The notes beneath the pieces are model-generated. The model was not told where the DNA came from. It did no database searches and worked only from the letters and a program-made list of their open reading frames with translations. A program made the translations under genes and the position numbers. From assembly GCA_030834695.1 (NCBI GenBank), contig JAUQXK010000144.1, positions 35,354-99,353 on the forward strand: a stretch of DNA of 64,000 nt, given 5' to 3'. Below, piece by piece: positions 33,665-43,005 of the stretch (position 1 is the first letter of the stretch; every line of letters starts with the position of its first letter). Source of the stretch: Desulfobacterales bacterium. GTDB taxonomy: Bacteria > Desulfobacterota > Desulfobacteria > Desulfobacterales > SpSt-501.

Positions 33665-34038
33665 ATGCGTCGCCGGAGCTGATCCCGTCGGCCTTTAAAA
33701 TGATCGCCGCCCTGGCGATCGTCCTGGGCGGGCTGTTCGTGATGGTCCATTTCGCCCGGCGCTACCTGCGGCCCGCGGGCGGAGCGACGCATCATCGACT
33801 GGTGCGCGTGGTCGCTTCCCAGGCCATCGGCATCAAGAAAACCGTAATGTTGGTGGATGTGCCCGACAGCGTGCTGGTGCTCGGCGTCTCCGGCGACCGC
33901 ATTCAACTGCTGTCCCGGATCGATGATCCGGAGACGCTGAAGCAGGTGCGAAGCCACGCCGGCTCGGCAGGGCATCCGTTCCATGACCAACTGACGCGGC
34001 TGATCACACGCCGGAAGGCGGACGAGAATGAAAGCTGA
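33661..34038 (+). CDS. fliO: Export gate assembly factor FliO
   Basis: A 125-residue protein with one N-terminal membrane helix (about residues 10-30, FKMIAALAIVLGGLFVMVHF) and a small cytoplasmic domain with the FliO pattern (VRVVASQAIGIKKTVMLVDV, VLVLGVSGDRIQLL). It assists FliP stability. Start overlaps the fliN stop by 4 nt and its end overlaps fliP by 11 nt. Confidence 0.86.
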   Translation: MNASPELIPSAFKMIAALAIVLGGLFVMVHFARRYLRPAGGATHHRLVRVVASQAIGIKKTVMLVDVPDSVLVLGVSGDRIQLLSRIDDPETLKQVRSHAGSAGHPFHDQLTRLITRRKADENES

Positions 34039-34855
34039 GACGGTGAACATGCCGATCGTCCGTGCCCGCCGCCCGCGGTCATCGAATGCCCGTCAACGGC
34101 TGGCTGTGGCCGCCGGCGTGCTTGCCGCCCTGCTCTTGATGGGAATCCCGGGAACGGCGGATGCTCAGGCCCCATCGCTGACCACGCCTTACTTTTCGCT
34201 GGGGATGGCGTCCGGAGACGATGCCACTCGCGGCAGTGCGGTTCTGCAGATCTTTCTGCTGATGACCGTGCTGTCCTTGGCCCCGGCCATCCTGACCATG
34301 GTCACCTCCTTTACGCGGATCGTGATCGTTTTGTCCTTGTTGCGCCGCGCCCTGGGGACGAATCAGCTGCCGAGCAATCAGATCGTGATCGGGCTGGCGC
34401 TGTTTCTAACGGTGTTCATCATGGCGCCGGTTTGGCAGAAGATCAACCAGGCCGCGCTGCAGCCCTATCTCGATCAGAAAATCTCCAGCCAACAGGCGCT
34501 GGAGCTGGGGGCGGCTCCCCTGCGGGAGTTCATGTTCAAGCAGACCCGCGAGAAGGATTTGGCGCTCTTCGTGGACATCGCGAAACTGAAACGGCCTCAG
34601 AACCCGGCCGATATCCCCACCAGCGTGCTGATTCCCTCCTTCATCATCAGCGAAGTCAAGACATCCTTCGAGATCGGCCTGCTGCTGTACGTGCCTTTTT
34701 TGATAGTCGACATGGTGGTCGCCGCGGTCCTGTTGTCCATGGGGATGATGATGCTGCCGCCGGTGATGGTGTCGCTGCCGTTCAAGCTGCTGCTCTTCGT
34801 GCTGGCCGACGGCTGGTATCTGCTCGTGGGGTCCCTGGTCAAGAGTTTCATCTGA
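34028..34855 (+). CDS. fliP: Export gate protein FliP
   Basis: A 275-residue polytopic protein. A cleavable-looking signal sequence (residues ~22-48, ending near TADAQA) precedes the conserved core: MTSFTRIVIVLSLLRRALGT (minor change from consensus), LPSNQIVIGLALFLT, IPSFIISEVKTSFEIGLLL, and MGMMMLPPVMVSLPFKLLLF. It forms the FliPQR pore of the export gate. Confidence 0.96.
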   Translation: MKAETVNMPIVRARRPRSSNARQRLAVAAGVLAALLLMGIPGTADAQAPSLTTPYFSLGMASGDDATRGSAVLQIFLLMTVLSLAPAILTMVTSFTRIVIVLSLLRRALGTNQLPSNQIVIGLALFLTVFIMAPVWQKINQAALQPYLDQKISSQQALELGAAPLREFMFKQTREKDLALFVDIAKLKRPQNPADIPTSVLIPSFIISEVKTSFEIGLLLYVPFLIVDMVVAAVLLSMGMMMLPPVMVSLPFKLLLFVLADGWYLLVGSLVKSFI

Positions 34856-34869
34856 TGGAGAAATGAACC

Positions 34870-35139
34870 ATGACCGCCGATTATATCACTGGCTTTTTTT
34901 TCGAGGCGATCAAGATCACCCTGCTGTTGTCCGCACCGATGCTGCTGGCGGGGCTGCTGGTCGGGCTGCTGGTCAGCATTTTTCAATCGGTGACCTCGAT
35001 CAACGAGATGACCCTCACGTTTATCCCCAAAATGCTGGCAGTGGCATTGGCCCTGATCATTTCCTTTCCCTGGATGATGCAGACGCTGGTGGGCTTTACG
35101 GAACAAATGTTTGCCGGCATGAACCAGTTCATCCGCTGA
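34870..35139 (+). CDS. fliQ: Export gate protein FliQ
   Basis: An 89-residue protein with two membrane helices separated by the conserved FQSVTSINEMTLTFIPKML segment, the hallmark of FliQ/SctS. GGAG precedes ATG. Component of the FliPQR complex. Confidence 0.96.
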   Translation: MTADYITGFFFEAIKITLLLSAPMLLAGLLVGLLVSIFQSVTSINEMTLTFIPKMLAVALALIISFPWMMQTLVGFTEQMFAGMNQFIR

Positions 35140-35176
35140 ACGGAACCCCGTTCGGCGGCCTACGGTCCTCGACACC

Positions 35177-35956
35177 ATGGTCTCCCTTGCCGTTTCCATG
35201 CCGCAGCTGCAGATGTTTTTCCTGGTTTTCATGCGCACCGGCGCGTTTCTGATGTCGATTCCCATGCTGAACTCCCCGAGCGTGCCCGCCCTGTTTCGGC
35301 TGGCGCTGACGCTGGCGGCCAGCATCCTGATCTTTCCGCTCCTGGCCCTGCCGGCGCCGGTCGCATCGGCGGATGTCTTTACGCTGGCCGTCGCCGCCGG
35401 CGGCGAGGTGCTGATCGGGCTGCTGGCGGGGCTCGCGATCCGTCTGATCTTCGAAGGGGTCCAGCTGGCCGGCGAATTGGCCGGATATCAGATGGGACTG
35501 GCCATTGCCGAGGTGATCGATCCGGCCTCCGAAGACCAGGTGGCCATTTTGGCCCAGTTTACGAGCCTCCTGTCCACCGTGGTTTTCTTAATCCTCAACG
35601 GCCATCACTGGTTCATCCGCACTCTCGTGGAAAGTTACCAATTGGTTCCGCCGGCCGGTTTCCATGTCAACGGCCTGATGCTCGAGCGGCTCGTCCGGCT
35701 GACCACCGAGATGTTCGTCATCGGCCTGAAGGCCGGGGCGCCGGTGATTGTCGCCTTGCTGCTCGGAACGGTAGCCTTCGGGTTGGTGGCGCGCGCGGTG
35801 CCGCAGATGAACATCTTCGTTGTATCCATGCCGCTCAATATCGGTTTGGGGCTTGTTTTTTTCGGCCTGAGCCTGCCGCACCTGACCGGCTACCTGAGGC
35901 ATTTGTTCGGCAGCGTGGCGCACCATGCCGTCGCGCTCCTCAAGGCCATCGCGTGA
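35177..35956 (+). CDS. fliR: Export gate protein FliR
   Basis: A 259-residue polytopic protein with about six hydrophobic segments, beginning FFLVFMRTGAFLMSIPML and containing the conserved LAGYQMGLAIAEVIDP (GxQMGF-like) and PQMNIFVVSMPLNIGLGL stretches. It completes the export pore with FliP and FliQ. It ends 12 nt before flhB. Confidence 0.95.
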   Translation: MVSLAVSMPQLQMFFLVFMRTGAFLMSIPMLNSPSVPALFRLALTLAASILIFPLLALPAPVASADVFTLAVAAGGEVLIGLLAGLAIRLIFEGVQLAGELAGYQMGLAIAEVIDPASEDQVAILAQFTSLLSTVVFLILNGHHWFIRTLVESYQLVPPAGFHVNGLMLERLVRLTTEMFVIGLKAGAPVIVALLLGTVAFGLVARAVPQMNIFVVSMPLNIGLGLVFFGLSLPHLTGYLRHLFGSVAHHAVALLKAIA

Positions 35957-35968
35957 GCGGGGCCGGAG

Positions 35969-37042
35969 ATGGCGGACTCAACCGGACAGGATCGAACCGA
36001 ACGGGCGACCGGCAAACGCCGGGTGGAAGCGCGCAAGCGCGGCCAGGTGGCGCTGAGCCGCGAAGTCCCGTCCGCGCTGACTCTCGTCGCCGTGCTCAGT
36101 GTGTTTTATTTCGCAGGCTCGTGGGTGTTCGATGATTTGCTGCGCCTTTTCAGCCGGTTCTTCGGCCAGCTGCATACCGCCCGCTTGCGCACGATCAGCG
36201 ACGCCGGCGCCCTGGCTGCGGAGCTCTTCCAGGACAGTTTTTGGCTGTTGGCCCCGATGGTTCTGCCGCTGATGGTTGCCGGGCTGGTCGGCAATGTCAT
36301 GCAGGTCGGGTTGGAATTCCATGTCGAGCCGCTGGCACCCAAGTTTTCCAAGCTGAACCCCTTGGCCGGGGCCAAACGGATCTTCTCCCTGCGCGGACTG
36401 GTCGAAATGGTCAAGTCCATGCTGAAGATCGGTTTCGTGGCCCTCATCGCATGGTCGGTCGTGTCCGGTTATCTGACGGAGTTCCCCACCCTGGTGCGCC
36501 GAGACATCGGCAGCATTTGGGAATTTACGCATACCGCCGCCGTTCGAATCATTTTCTATGTCTGTTTGGCGATGATCGTGCTGGCCGTCCTGGATTATGG
36601 CTATCAGCGCTGGCAGCATGAAAAGAGCCTGCGGATGACCAAGCAGGAAGTCAAGGACGAGCGCAAACAGGCCGAAGGTGATCAGCAGGTCAAATCCCGT
36701 ATCCGCAGTCTGCAGCGGCAGGCGGCCTACCGTCGCATGATCACGGAGGTTCCCAAGGCCGACGTCGTCATCACCAACCCGACCCATCTCGCCGTCGCCC
36801 TGCGGTTCGATCCTGCCGAAATGGCGGCCCCGCGTGTGGTCGCCAAGGGAGCCGATCACCTGGCCGAACGCATCCGCGATATCGCTCGCGCACACAATGT
36901 TCCCCTGGTGGAGAACAAGCCCCTGGCCCAGGCACTCTATAAGTTGGCCGAACCGGGGGACACCATTCCCGTCGACCTCTACCGAGCGGTGGCGGAAGTC
37001 CTGGCGTATGTGTACCGATTGAAGGGCAAGCATGCGCTGTAA
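35969..37042 (+). CDS. flhB: Export switch protein FlhB
   Basis: A 357-residue protein with four membrane helices followed by a cytoplasmic domain. The autocleavage motif NPTH is at residues 270-273 (VVITNPTHLAVALRF). The N-terminus ERATGKRRVEARKRGQVALSRE (in pieces) is typical. It changes export specificity from hook to filament proteins on contact with FliK. Last gene of the fliL unit. Confidence 0.97.
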   Translation: MADSTGQDRTERATGKRRVEARKRGQVALSREVPSALTLVAVLSVFYFAGSWVFDDLLRLFSRFFGQLHTARLRTISDAGALAAELFQDSFWLLAPMVLPLMVAGLVGNVMQVGLEFHVEPLAPKFSKLNPLAGAKRIFSLRGLVEMVKSMLKIGFVALIAWSVVSGYLTEFPTLVRRDIGSIWEFTHTAAVRIIFYVCLAMIVLAVLDYGYQRWQHEKSLRMTKQEVKDERKQAEGDQQVKSRIRSLQRQAAYRRMITEVPKADVVITNPTHLAVALRFDPAEMAAPRVVAKGADHLAERIRDIARAHNVPLVENKPLAQALYKLAEPGDTIPVDLYRAVAEVLAYVYRLKGKHAL

Positions 37043-37358
37043 GCCCGTCCGTCGATTTTCCCGAACCGTCCCACTGCGCTGGACATCGGTTCCGGATGCA
37101 TTTGACGTCGTCGCCGGACGGCGAGCGTCACGTCAGCCCTCCGGCGTGCGGTTCCGACAAAAAATTGTCGGTAGCCGTGCCGGCAGGGATGCTGTCGACG
37201 GCGGTCGCATCGGAGCGGTCGCCGGCCGCCGGCCGCAACCGCTATCGGTTCCGCTTCCATGTGCCGGACACCACAACCCGACGCAAGTCCGGGCCTTGCA
37301 TCCGTCGATTGTGTTCGTGATGTTCCGGCCCGAAATAATCAGACTCGCCGGTGTGCAC

Positions 37359-37374
37359 AGGCATGGAAAATGCA
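37359..37374 (+). promoter_or_regulatory. Putative sigma-54 promoter of the flhA-fliA operon
   Basis: AGGCAT-N5-ATGCA with exact GG-N10-GC spacing, 55 nt before flhA. Two positions depart from TGGCAC/TTGCA, so it is weaker than the others. I see no gene in the 386-bp gap 37043-37428. Confidence 0.52.
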
Positions 37375-37428
37375 CAATCCTGGATTCGAATTGAATCCGC
37401 CCGTGTCTGAAACGAGGATGATAGAAGA

Positions 37429-39531
37429 ATGGCAGTCGCGCAGAGCGCACCCGTGATCGGCCTTTTGCCCCGCTTGGCCCGCAACAGCGATATCTCGCTG
37501 GCCGGGGCGGTGGTCGGCATTCTAGCGTTCATGATCTTGCCGCTGCCGACGTTTCTGCTGGACCTGTTGCTGGCTTTCAGCATTACATTCTCTTTGGTGA
37601 TCCTGCTGGTGGCCATGCACATCCAGAAACCTCTGGAGCTTTCGGCCTTTCCCTCCATTCTGCTGCTGACGACTCTGTTTCGGCTGTCGCTGAACATCGC
37701 CACCACGCGGGTGGTCCTGCTGCATGGCCACGAGGGTGCGGCGGCGGCCGGCAACATCATTAAAGCCTTCGGGGGGTTCGTCGTCGGCGGCAACTACGTG
37801 GTCGGCCTGATCGTGTTCGTGATCCTGGTGGTGATCAATTTCTCGGTGATCACCAAGGGAGCCGGCCGCATCGCGGAAGTGGCGGCGCGCTTCACCCTAG
37901 ATGCGATGCCGGGCAAGCAGATGAGCATCGACGCCGATCTCAACGCGGGTTACATCACCGAGCAGGAAGCGCGGTCTCGACGCGAAATCATCTCCCGCGA
38001 GGCCGAATACTACGGGGCGATGGACGGCGCCAACAAGTTCGTGCGCGGCGACGCCGTGGCCGGGATCATCATCACATTGGTGAATATCATCGGCGGCCTG
38101 GCGATCGGCGTTTTCCAGAAGGGAATGCCCTTCGGCCCGGCCGCTCAAACGTACACCCTGCTGACGGTCGGCGACGGCCTGGTCTCCCAGATCCCGGCGC
38201 TGATCATTTCCACCGCCGCCGGCATCATCGTCAGCCGAGCCGGCAACGAATCCAGTTTGGGCCATGAAATCACCTCGCAGGTTTTTTTTCACCCGCAGGC
38301 CATCAGCATGGTCGCAGGCGTGTTGTTCGGGTTCGCATTGATCCCAGGCCTGCCCACGCTGCCGTTTCTCGCATTGGCGCTGCTGGCCGGCGGACTGGCC
38401 TACAGCCTTCGGCAGGCCAAGCGTGCCAGCGCGCAGGCCGACCAGGAACAGAAGGCGATCGCTGAAAAAACACCGACCGCCGAGCCCCTGTCGGCGCTGC
38501 CTCCGTTGGATCTACTGGCGATCGAAGTGGGTTACGGCCTGATCCCGCTGGTGGATGCGGAGCAGAACGGCGAACTGCTGGAGCGAATCAAGGCCATCCG
38601 GCGCCAGATGGCCTTTGACTTGGGGATCATCATCCCGCCGGTTCATATCCAGGACAACATGCAGCTGGCCTCCGGCGAGTACTCGATTCTGCTGAAAGGC
38701 AACGAGATCGCGCGCGGTGAACTCATGCCGAACTACTGCCTGGCCATGAACCCCGGCAACGCCGACGGGACCGTCGACGGCATCGCCACCCAAGAGCCGA
38801 CCTATGGGCTGCCGGCGGTCTGGATCCGGGACAGCGCCAAGGAGAATGCCCTTTCAAAGGGTTTTACCGTCGTGGACACCGCGACCGTGATGACCACGCA
38901 CCTGTCGGAGGTCATTCGCCGGCATGCTCATGAACTGCTCGGCCGACAGGACGTGCAGCGCATGCTGGACTATCTAAAGCAATCTCATCCCAAAGTGGTG
39001 GAGGATCTGGTTCCCAACCTCCTGCCGCTCGGCAGTGTCGTGAAGGTGCTTCAAAACCTCTTGCGGGAGCAGGTTCCGATTCGCGATCTGTTGGCCATTT
39101 TAGAAACACTGGGAGATTGGGCGCCGCTCACCAAGGACCCGGACGCATTGACCGAACACGTGCGTCATTCCTTGGCGCGGACTTTGACCAAATTTCATCA
39201 GGCGCCGGACGGAAGCCTTTCGGTCATTCTGCTGGGGCATGCGGTCGAAAGCGCACTGGCTGAGGCTCTTCAGAAAGGCGAGCACGGTCGCGTGCTGGCA
39301 CTGGATCCGAAGACCGCCAATCGCATCATGAGCAGCCTGGCGCGCCAGATCGAGCTCTGCGCGGCGCGCAACCTGCAGCCGGTCGTGCTGTGCTCCGCGC
39401 CCATACGGCTGGCGCTTAAGAAGCTAACCGACCGGTTCATCCCCAACCTGTTCGTGTTGTCCTATGAAGAGATTCTGAGCACGGTCGAAGTGCGATCCAT
39501 CGGAAGTGTGGAGTTGTCGGATGCAGATTAA
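37429..39531 (+). CDS. flhA: Export gate protein FlhA
   Basis: A 700-residue protein. About eight membrane helices occupy residues 1-330, with the FHIPEP-family signature visible (SAFPSILLLTTLFRLSLNIATTR in pieces; VITKGAGRIAEVAARFTLDAMPGKQM; SIDADLNAGYITEQEAR). The C-terminal half is the cytoplasmic ring that docks chaperone-substrate complexes. First gene of a unit that includes flhF, flhG and fliA. Confidence 0.97.
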   Translation: MAVAQSAPVIGLLPRLARNSDISLAGAVVGILAFMILPLPTFLLDLLLAFSITFSLVILLVAMHIQKPLELSAFPSILLLTTLFRLSLNIATTRVVLLHGHEGAAAAGNIIKAFGGFVVGGNYVVGLIVFVILVVINFSVITKGAGRIAEVAARFTLDAMPGKQMSIDADLNAGYITEQEARSRREIISREAEYYGAMDGANKFVRGDAVAGIIITLVNIIGGLAIGVFQKGMPFGPAAQTYTLLTVGDGLVSQIPALIISTAAGIIVSRAGNESSLGHEITSQVFFHPQAISMVAGVLFGFALIPGLPTLPFLALALLAGGLAYSLRQAKRASAQADQEQKAIAEKTPTAEPLSALPPLDLLAIEVGYGLIPLVDAEQNGELLERIKAIRRQMAFDLGIIIPPVHIQDNMQLASGEYSILLKGNEIARGELMPNYCLAMNPGNADGTVDGIATQEPTYGLPAVWIRDSAKENALSKGFTVVDTATVMTTHLSEVIRRHAHELLGRQDVQRMLDYLKQSHPKVVEDLVPNLLPLGSVVKVLQNLLREQVPIRDLLAILETLGDWAPLTKDPDALTEHVRHSLARTLTKFHQAPDGSLSVILLGHAVESALAEALQKGEHGRVLALDPKTANRIMSSLARQIELCAARNLQPVVLCSAPIRLALKKLTDRFIPNLFVLSYEEILSTVEVRSIGSVELSDAD

Positions 39532-40948
39532 ACGATTTGAAGCGAAAACCATGACGGCGGCCCTCAAAATGGTCAAGGACGAGTTCGGCGTCAACGCCGT
39601 TATTCTCTCCGCGAGAAGTCTGAACCGGACCCGAGGCTTCTTCGGCGTCGGCCGTGCCGCGGCCGTGGAAGTGACCGCAGCCAGCGACTCGGGTGGGGCG
39701 GCATACCCGAGTGCGGGCCGGGTTGTCTCCGACCGGCCGGTGATGAGCCCGCTGTCGGGCGCGACGGAGCGGGCGGCACGGCGCGGCTTGCTTCAGTCGC
39801 TGAACGCCGGTCTGCGGTCGTTGACGCAGCGGCAGGGTCCGGCCGAGCCGGACCGTCTGTCACCTCGTCCGGCGCCGGGGCTGGCCCAGCTGTACCACCA
39901 TCTGCTGGCCCAGGAGGTCGAACGGGACCTGGCCGGCGATCTCGTCGAGCAGCTCCAGCGGTTTCCGGGATTCGACCCGACGCTGGATGCCGAAGGGCTT
40001 CGATCCGATGCGCTCAAGATCCTGCAGGACATGGGGATCGGGCGAACGGCCGATCCGGCGGTGGATCGCGGCACTCCTCGGGTCCTGGTCATGGTCGGAC
40101 CCGGCGGGGCGGGCAAGACCACGACGGCGATTAAATTGGCGGCCGATCCGTCCATGCGGGCCGATGCCCGCAAGGTGGCGCTTCTCACGTTGGATGATCA
40201 TCGGATCGGAGCCGTCGAGCAGCTGCGTATCTACGGGTCCATCCTGAACGTTCCGGTGGCCTTCGCCACATCCGCCGAAATGGTGCGGCAGGCGTGGCAG
40301 GCCTTCCAAGGGATGGATTGGCTGATGGTGGACACCCCCGGAATCAGTCCGGCAGAGCCGGAGCGGCTGAACGAACTGCGGCAGATGCTGGAGCCGCTGA
40401 AAACCAAAGACGTGCATTTGGTGCTGAACGCCTGCACCCGTGAAAAAGATCTGGCTCGAATGGTTGACGCCTGGAAGGGATTTCCCATCCACCGCCTGGT
40501 GTTTACACGCCTCGACGAAGTCGGAGCCTGCGGTCACCTGCTCAATCTTCTGGTGCGGACCGGCCTGTCCGTGTCCCACCTGGGCACCGGTTCCAGGATC
40601 CCCGAAGACCTGACCGCGCGGGGTTTGGCGATGCTGCTCGGACGGATCTGGCCGAGCCGGGAGAGCGGCTTGACGAAACCGGGCCGCGCTTCCGGTCTGA
40701 CGCGTCCGGAGGCCCCGCCGCCGGAACCCCCTCATTTGGTCGCCAACGGCAGCTCCGAGCTCTATCACCGCAGCGACTGCAAATGGGTTCGAAAAATCAA
40801 GCCGGAACACTTAATCCGTTTTACGTCGGCCGTGGAGGCCGAATCCCGGCAATTCATCGCCTGCCGCAATTGCCATCCGCACCAGGACGGTCGAGCCGAC
40901 GTCCGGGCCACCGCGTGGGCCGGGTTACAGGCCGCAGGCGGCCGCTAA
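39521..40948 (+). CDS. flhF: Polar-flagellum GTPase FlhF with Ada-like zinc tail
   Basis: A 475-residue SRP-type GTPase. N-terminus MQIKRFEAKTMTAALKMVKDE is typical. The G domain has G1 GPGGAGKTTT, a DDHRIGAVEQLRIYG segment, G3 DTPGI in place of DTAGR, and TRLDE for TKLDE. Beyond the usual end is an extra module, residues ~410-455: YH at 415-416, Cys420, then ACRNCHP with Cys448 and Cys451, matching the Ada-type zinc-binding pattern. FlhF recruits early flagellar components to the pole; the tail's role is unknown. It overlaps flhA by 11 nt. Confidence 0.9.
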   Translation: MQIKRFEAKTMTAALKMVKDEFGVNAVILSARSLNRTRGFFGVGRAAAVEVTAASDSGGAAYPSAGRVVSDRPVMSPLSGATERAARRGLLQSLNAGLRSLTQRQGPAEPDRLSPRPAPGLAQLYHHLLAQEVERDLAGDLVEQLQRFPGFDPTLDAEGLRSDALKILQDMGIGRTADPAVDRGTPRVLVMVGPGGAGKTTTAIKLAADPSMRADARKVALLTLDDHRIGAVEQLRIYGSILNVPVAFATSAEMVRQAWQAFQGMDWLMVDTPGISPAEPERLNELRQMLEPLKTKDVHLVLNACTREKDLARMVDAWKGFPIHRLVFTRLDEVGACGHLLNLLVRTGLSVSHLGTGSRIPEDLTARGLAMLLGRIWPSRESGLTKPGRASGLTRPEAPPPEPPHLVANGSSELYHRSDCKWVRKIKPEHLIRFTSAVEAESRQFIACRNCHPHQDGRADVRATAWAGLQAAGGR

Positions 40949-40975
40949 GCGAGTTGATGAGGAGACGCGATCCGC

Positions 40976-41875
40976 ATGACCCTAAAAGACCCCTCGAATA
41001 ACGTTATCCCCATGCCGCGACGCGGTCAGCTCCGCGATACGGATGAGCCGTCCCGACGCCGGAAATCGCATGCGCGCGTCATTGCCATCACCAGCGGCAA
41101 GGGCGGGGTCGGAAAAACGAACATCGTGGCCAATCTCGGATTCGCTCTCAGCCGTCTCGGGAAAAAGGTTATGATCCTAGATGCCGATCTGGGCCTGGGA
41201 AACCTGGATGTGCTGCTCGGGGTGGCTCCCAAGTACAATATTTCTCACGTCATCCGGGGAGACAAGACGATTGAAGAGATCATCGAAGAAGGCCCGGGAA
41301 AGATGCGCATCCTGCCGGCGGCCTCCGGGATTCAGGAACTGACCCAGCTGGGCCATGAGCAGAAGATGCAATTTTTCACGAATCTCGACCGGTTGATCGA
41401 CGACATGGACATCCTGCTGATCGACACGGCGGCCGGCATTTCGTCGAACGTGATGGATTTCGTCGTCATGGCGCATGAGGTCATTGTCGTCGTGTCTCCC
41501 GAGCCGACGTCCATTACCGACGCCTATGCCTTGATGAAAGTGCTCTCGCTCAAGTACGCCGAGAAATCCTGCCGCTTGCTCGTCAACATGGTAGCGGGAC
41601 CGCGCGAGGCGCAAGACGTTTCCCGGCAGCTGGGTCTGGTCATCGACCGGTTTTTGGACATTCACATCGACTATATCGGGTATGTGCTGCGGGATGACAA
41701 GCTGACCCGGGGCGTCAAGCGGCAGCGCCTGGTGAGCGACCTCTACCCGGACGCCAAGGCCAGCCATTGTTTCAGCGAATTGGCCCGGCGCATGATCAAA
41801 CTGGCGCCGACCAGCCGGCCGAAGGGCAACACCAACCTGTTCTGGCACCATCTGGTTCGTACGATTCCCCAATAG
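40976..41875 (+). CDS. flhG: MinD-like flagellar number regulator FlhG (FleN)
   Basis: A 299-residue P-loop ATPase with a deviant Walker A ITSGKGGVGKTN near residue 40, switch DADLGLGNLDVLLG, and LLIDTAAGIS. A ~35-residue basic N-terminal tail may contain the FlhF-stimulating helix, and the C-terminal region after 265 is a probable amphipathic membrane-targeting segment. It limits flagellar number together with FlhF and, in some species, by restraining the master sigma-54 activator. GAGGAG precedes ATG. Confidence 0.93.
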   Translation: MTLKDPSNNVIPMPRRGQLRDTDEPSRRRKSHARVIAITSGKGGVGKTNIVANLGFALSRLGKKVMILDADLGLGNLDVLLGVAPKYNISHVIRGDKTIEEIIEEGPGKMRILPAASGIQELTQLGHEQKMQFFTNLDRLIDDMDILLIDTAAGISSNVMDFVVMAHEVIVVVSPEPTSITDAYALMKVLSLKYAEKSCRLLVNMVAGPREAQDVSRQLGLVIDRFLDIHIDYIGYVLRDDKLTRGVKRQRLVSDLYPDAKASHCFSELARRMIKLAPTSRPKGNTNLFWHHLVRTIPQ

Positions 41876-41904
41876 ATTTTGGGGCAGTGATAGGGGAGAC
41901 CATT

Positions 41905-42672
41905 ATGCACATGCAACTGGCAGAACGCCGATCCCGATATCCGCTCAAAAAGAAGCCGGCCTACCGCGAGCAGCTCGTCAACGAATACCTGCCCTATGTC
42001 AAACGCATCGTACAACGGATTGCCACGCATCTGCCGGCGAGCGTCGATGTGGAGGACCTCATGAACGTCGGGGTCATCGGATTGATCCAGGCCGTCGATC
42101 GGTATGATCCGCGACGGGACAACAAGTTCATGACCTACGCTATTTTCCGAATCAAAGGGGCGGTGCTGAGCGAACTGCGCTCGCGCGACTATCTTTCGCG
42201 CTCCAGCCGGCGCAAGCTGCGCGAGATGGAACATGCCTGCCAGCGTCTGGAGCAGCGATTGGGTCGAGAACCCGAGGATTGCGAGGTGGCTGAGGAACTG
42301 GCCGTCGATATCGAGGAGCTTCACCGCACCAAGCAAATGTCGAACATTTCCTTCGTCAGCTTCGAGGAGCTGGGTATTTCCTCGAAAGATGAGAAGGAAA
42401 AACTCATGAACTATCTGATGAACCACGACGAAGATGCGCTTTCTCAGACCCGGCTGAAGGAACTCAAGTCGGGGTTGGCGCGCGCCATTGAACAGCTGCC
42501 CGAGAAGGAGCGGCTGGTGATATCGCTGTATTACCTCGACGAGTTGACCATGAAAGAAACCGGCGAGGTGTTGAACATCACTGAATCGCGGGTGTCCCAG
42601 ATTCACTCCCAGGCGATCGTGCGACTGCGCAACAAATTGAGGAAGGAACGGCTGCTGGACGAAACCGGGTAA
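41905..42672 (+). CDS. fliA: Flagellar sigma factor FliA (sigma-28)
   Basis: A 255-residue sigma factor. Region 2 is clear (VNEYLPYVKRIVQRIATHLP, DLMNVGVIGLIQAVDRYDP, FMTYAIFRIKGAVLSELRS), as is region 4 (LPEKERLVISLYYLDELTMKE, ITESRVSQIHSQAIVRLR). It directs late-gene transcription; matching promoters are found before fliC and flgN and probably before cheX and cheW. ATG 41905 with AGGGGAG upstream is chosen over longer in-frame extension into flhG. Confidence 0.97.
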   Translation: MHMQLAERRSRYPLKKKPAYREQLVNEYLPYVKRIVQRIATHLPASVDVEDLMNVGVIGLIQAVDRYDPRRDNKFMTYAIFRIKGAVLSELRSRDYLSRSSRRKLREMEHACQRLEQRLGREPEDCEVAEELAVDIEELHRTKQMSNISFVSFEELGISSKDEKEKLMNYLMNHDEDALSQTRLKELKSGLARAIEQLPEKERLVISLYYLDELTMKETGEVLNITESRVSQIHSQAIVRLRNKLRKERLLDETG

Positions 42673-42718
42673 CCATGGACGGGGAGGGGATACCGGCAGG
42701 AACCAGGAGGGTTCAGGC

Positions 42719-42973
42719 ATGGAGCCGGTGGTTTTACCCAAGGCGATTTCTCCCGTGACACGGACCGACCGTGTCAAGCGGGCCCAACCGCGCGAAGATT
42801 CCGGCGGGGGGTCGGCGTTTGCGCGATATCTGCGACAGAAGAAGGAAGACCCGGCGGACGCGCCGGCCCGTCCGGCCGAGGACGCCAAGGAGACGTCGGA
42901 TCCGGTCGCTCCGGAGAACCCGGCGGAACCCCACGGCCAACCGTCCCCCAAGCGGGTCGATATCCGGGTCTAG
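42719..42973 (+). CDS. Small disordered protein downstream of fliA
   Basis: An 84-residue, Pro/Ala/Asp/Lys-rich protein without recognisable fold, probably intrinsically disordered. A strong CAGGAGG precedes ATG, 46 nt after fliA, which supports it as a real gene. One short helix is suggested by SAFARYLRQKK. I do not recognise a family. Because no flgM is seen in this window and anti-sigma-28 factors are small and disordered, a regulatory role towards FliA is conceivable but unsupported by any motif. Confidence 0.65.
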   Translation: MEPVVLPKAISPVTRTDRVKRAQPREDSGGGSAFARYLRQKKEDPADAPARPAEDAKETSDPVAPENPAEPHGQPSPKRVDIRV

Positions 42974-43005
42974 ACGGTGGATCCGGCAGCAGGAGGAAAA
43001 TTACG

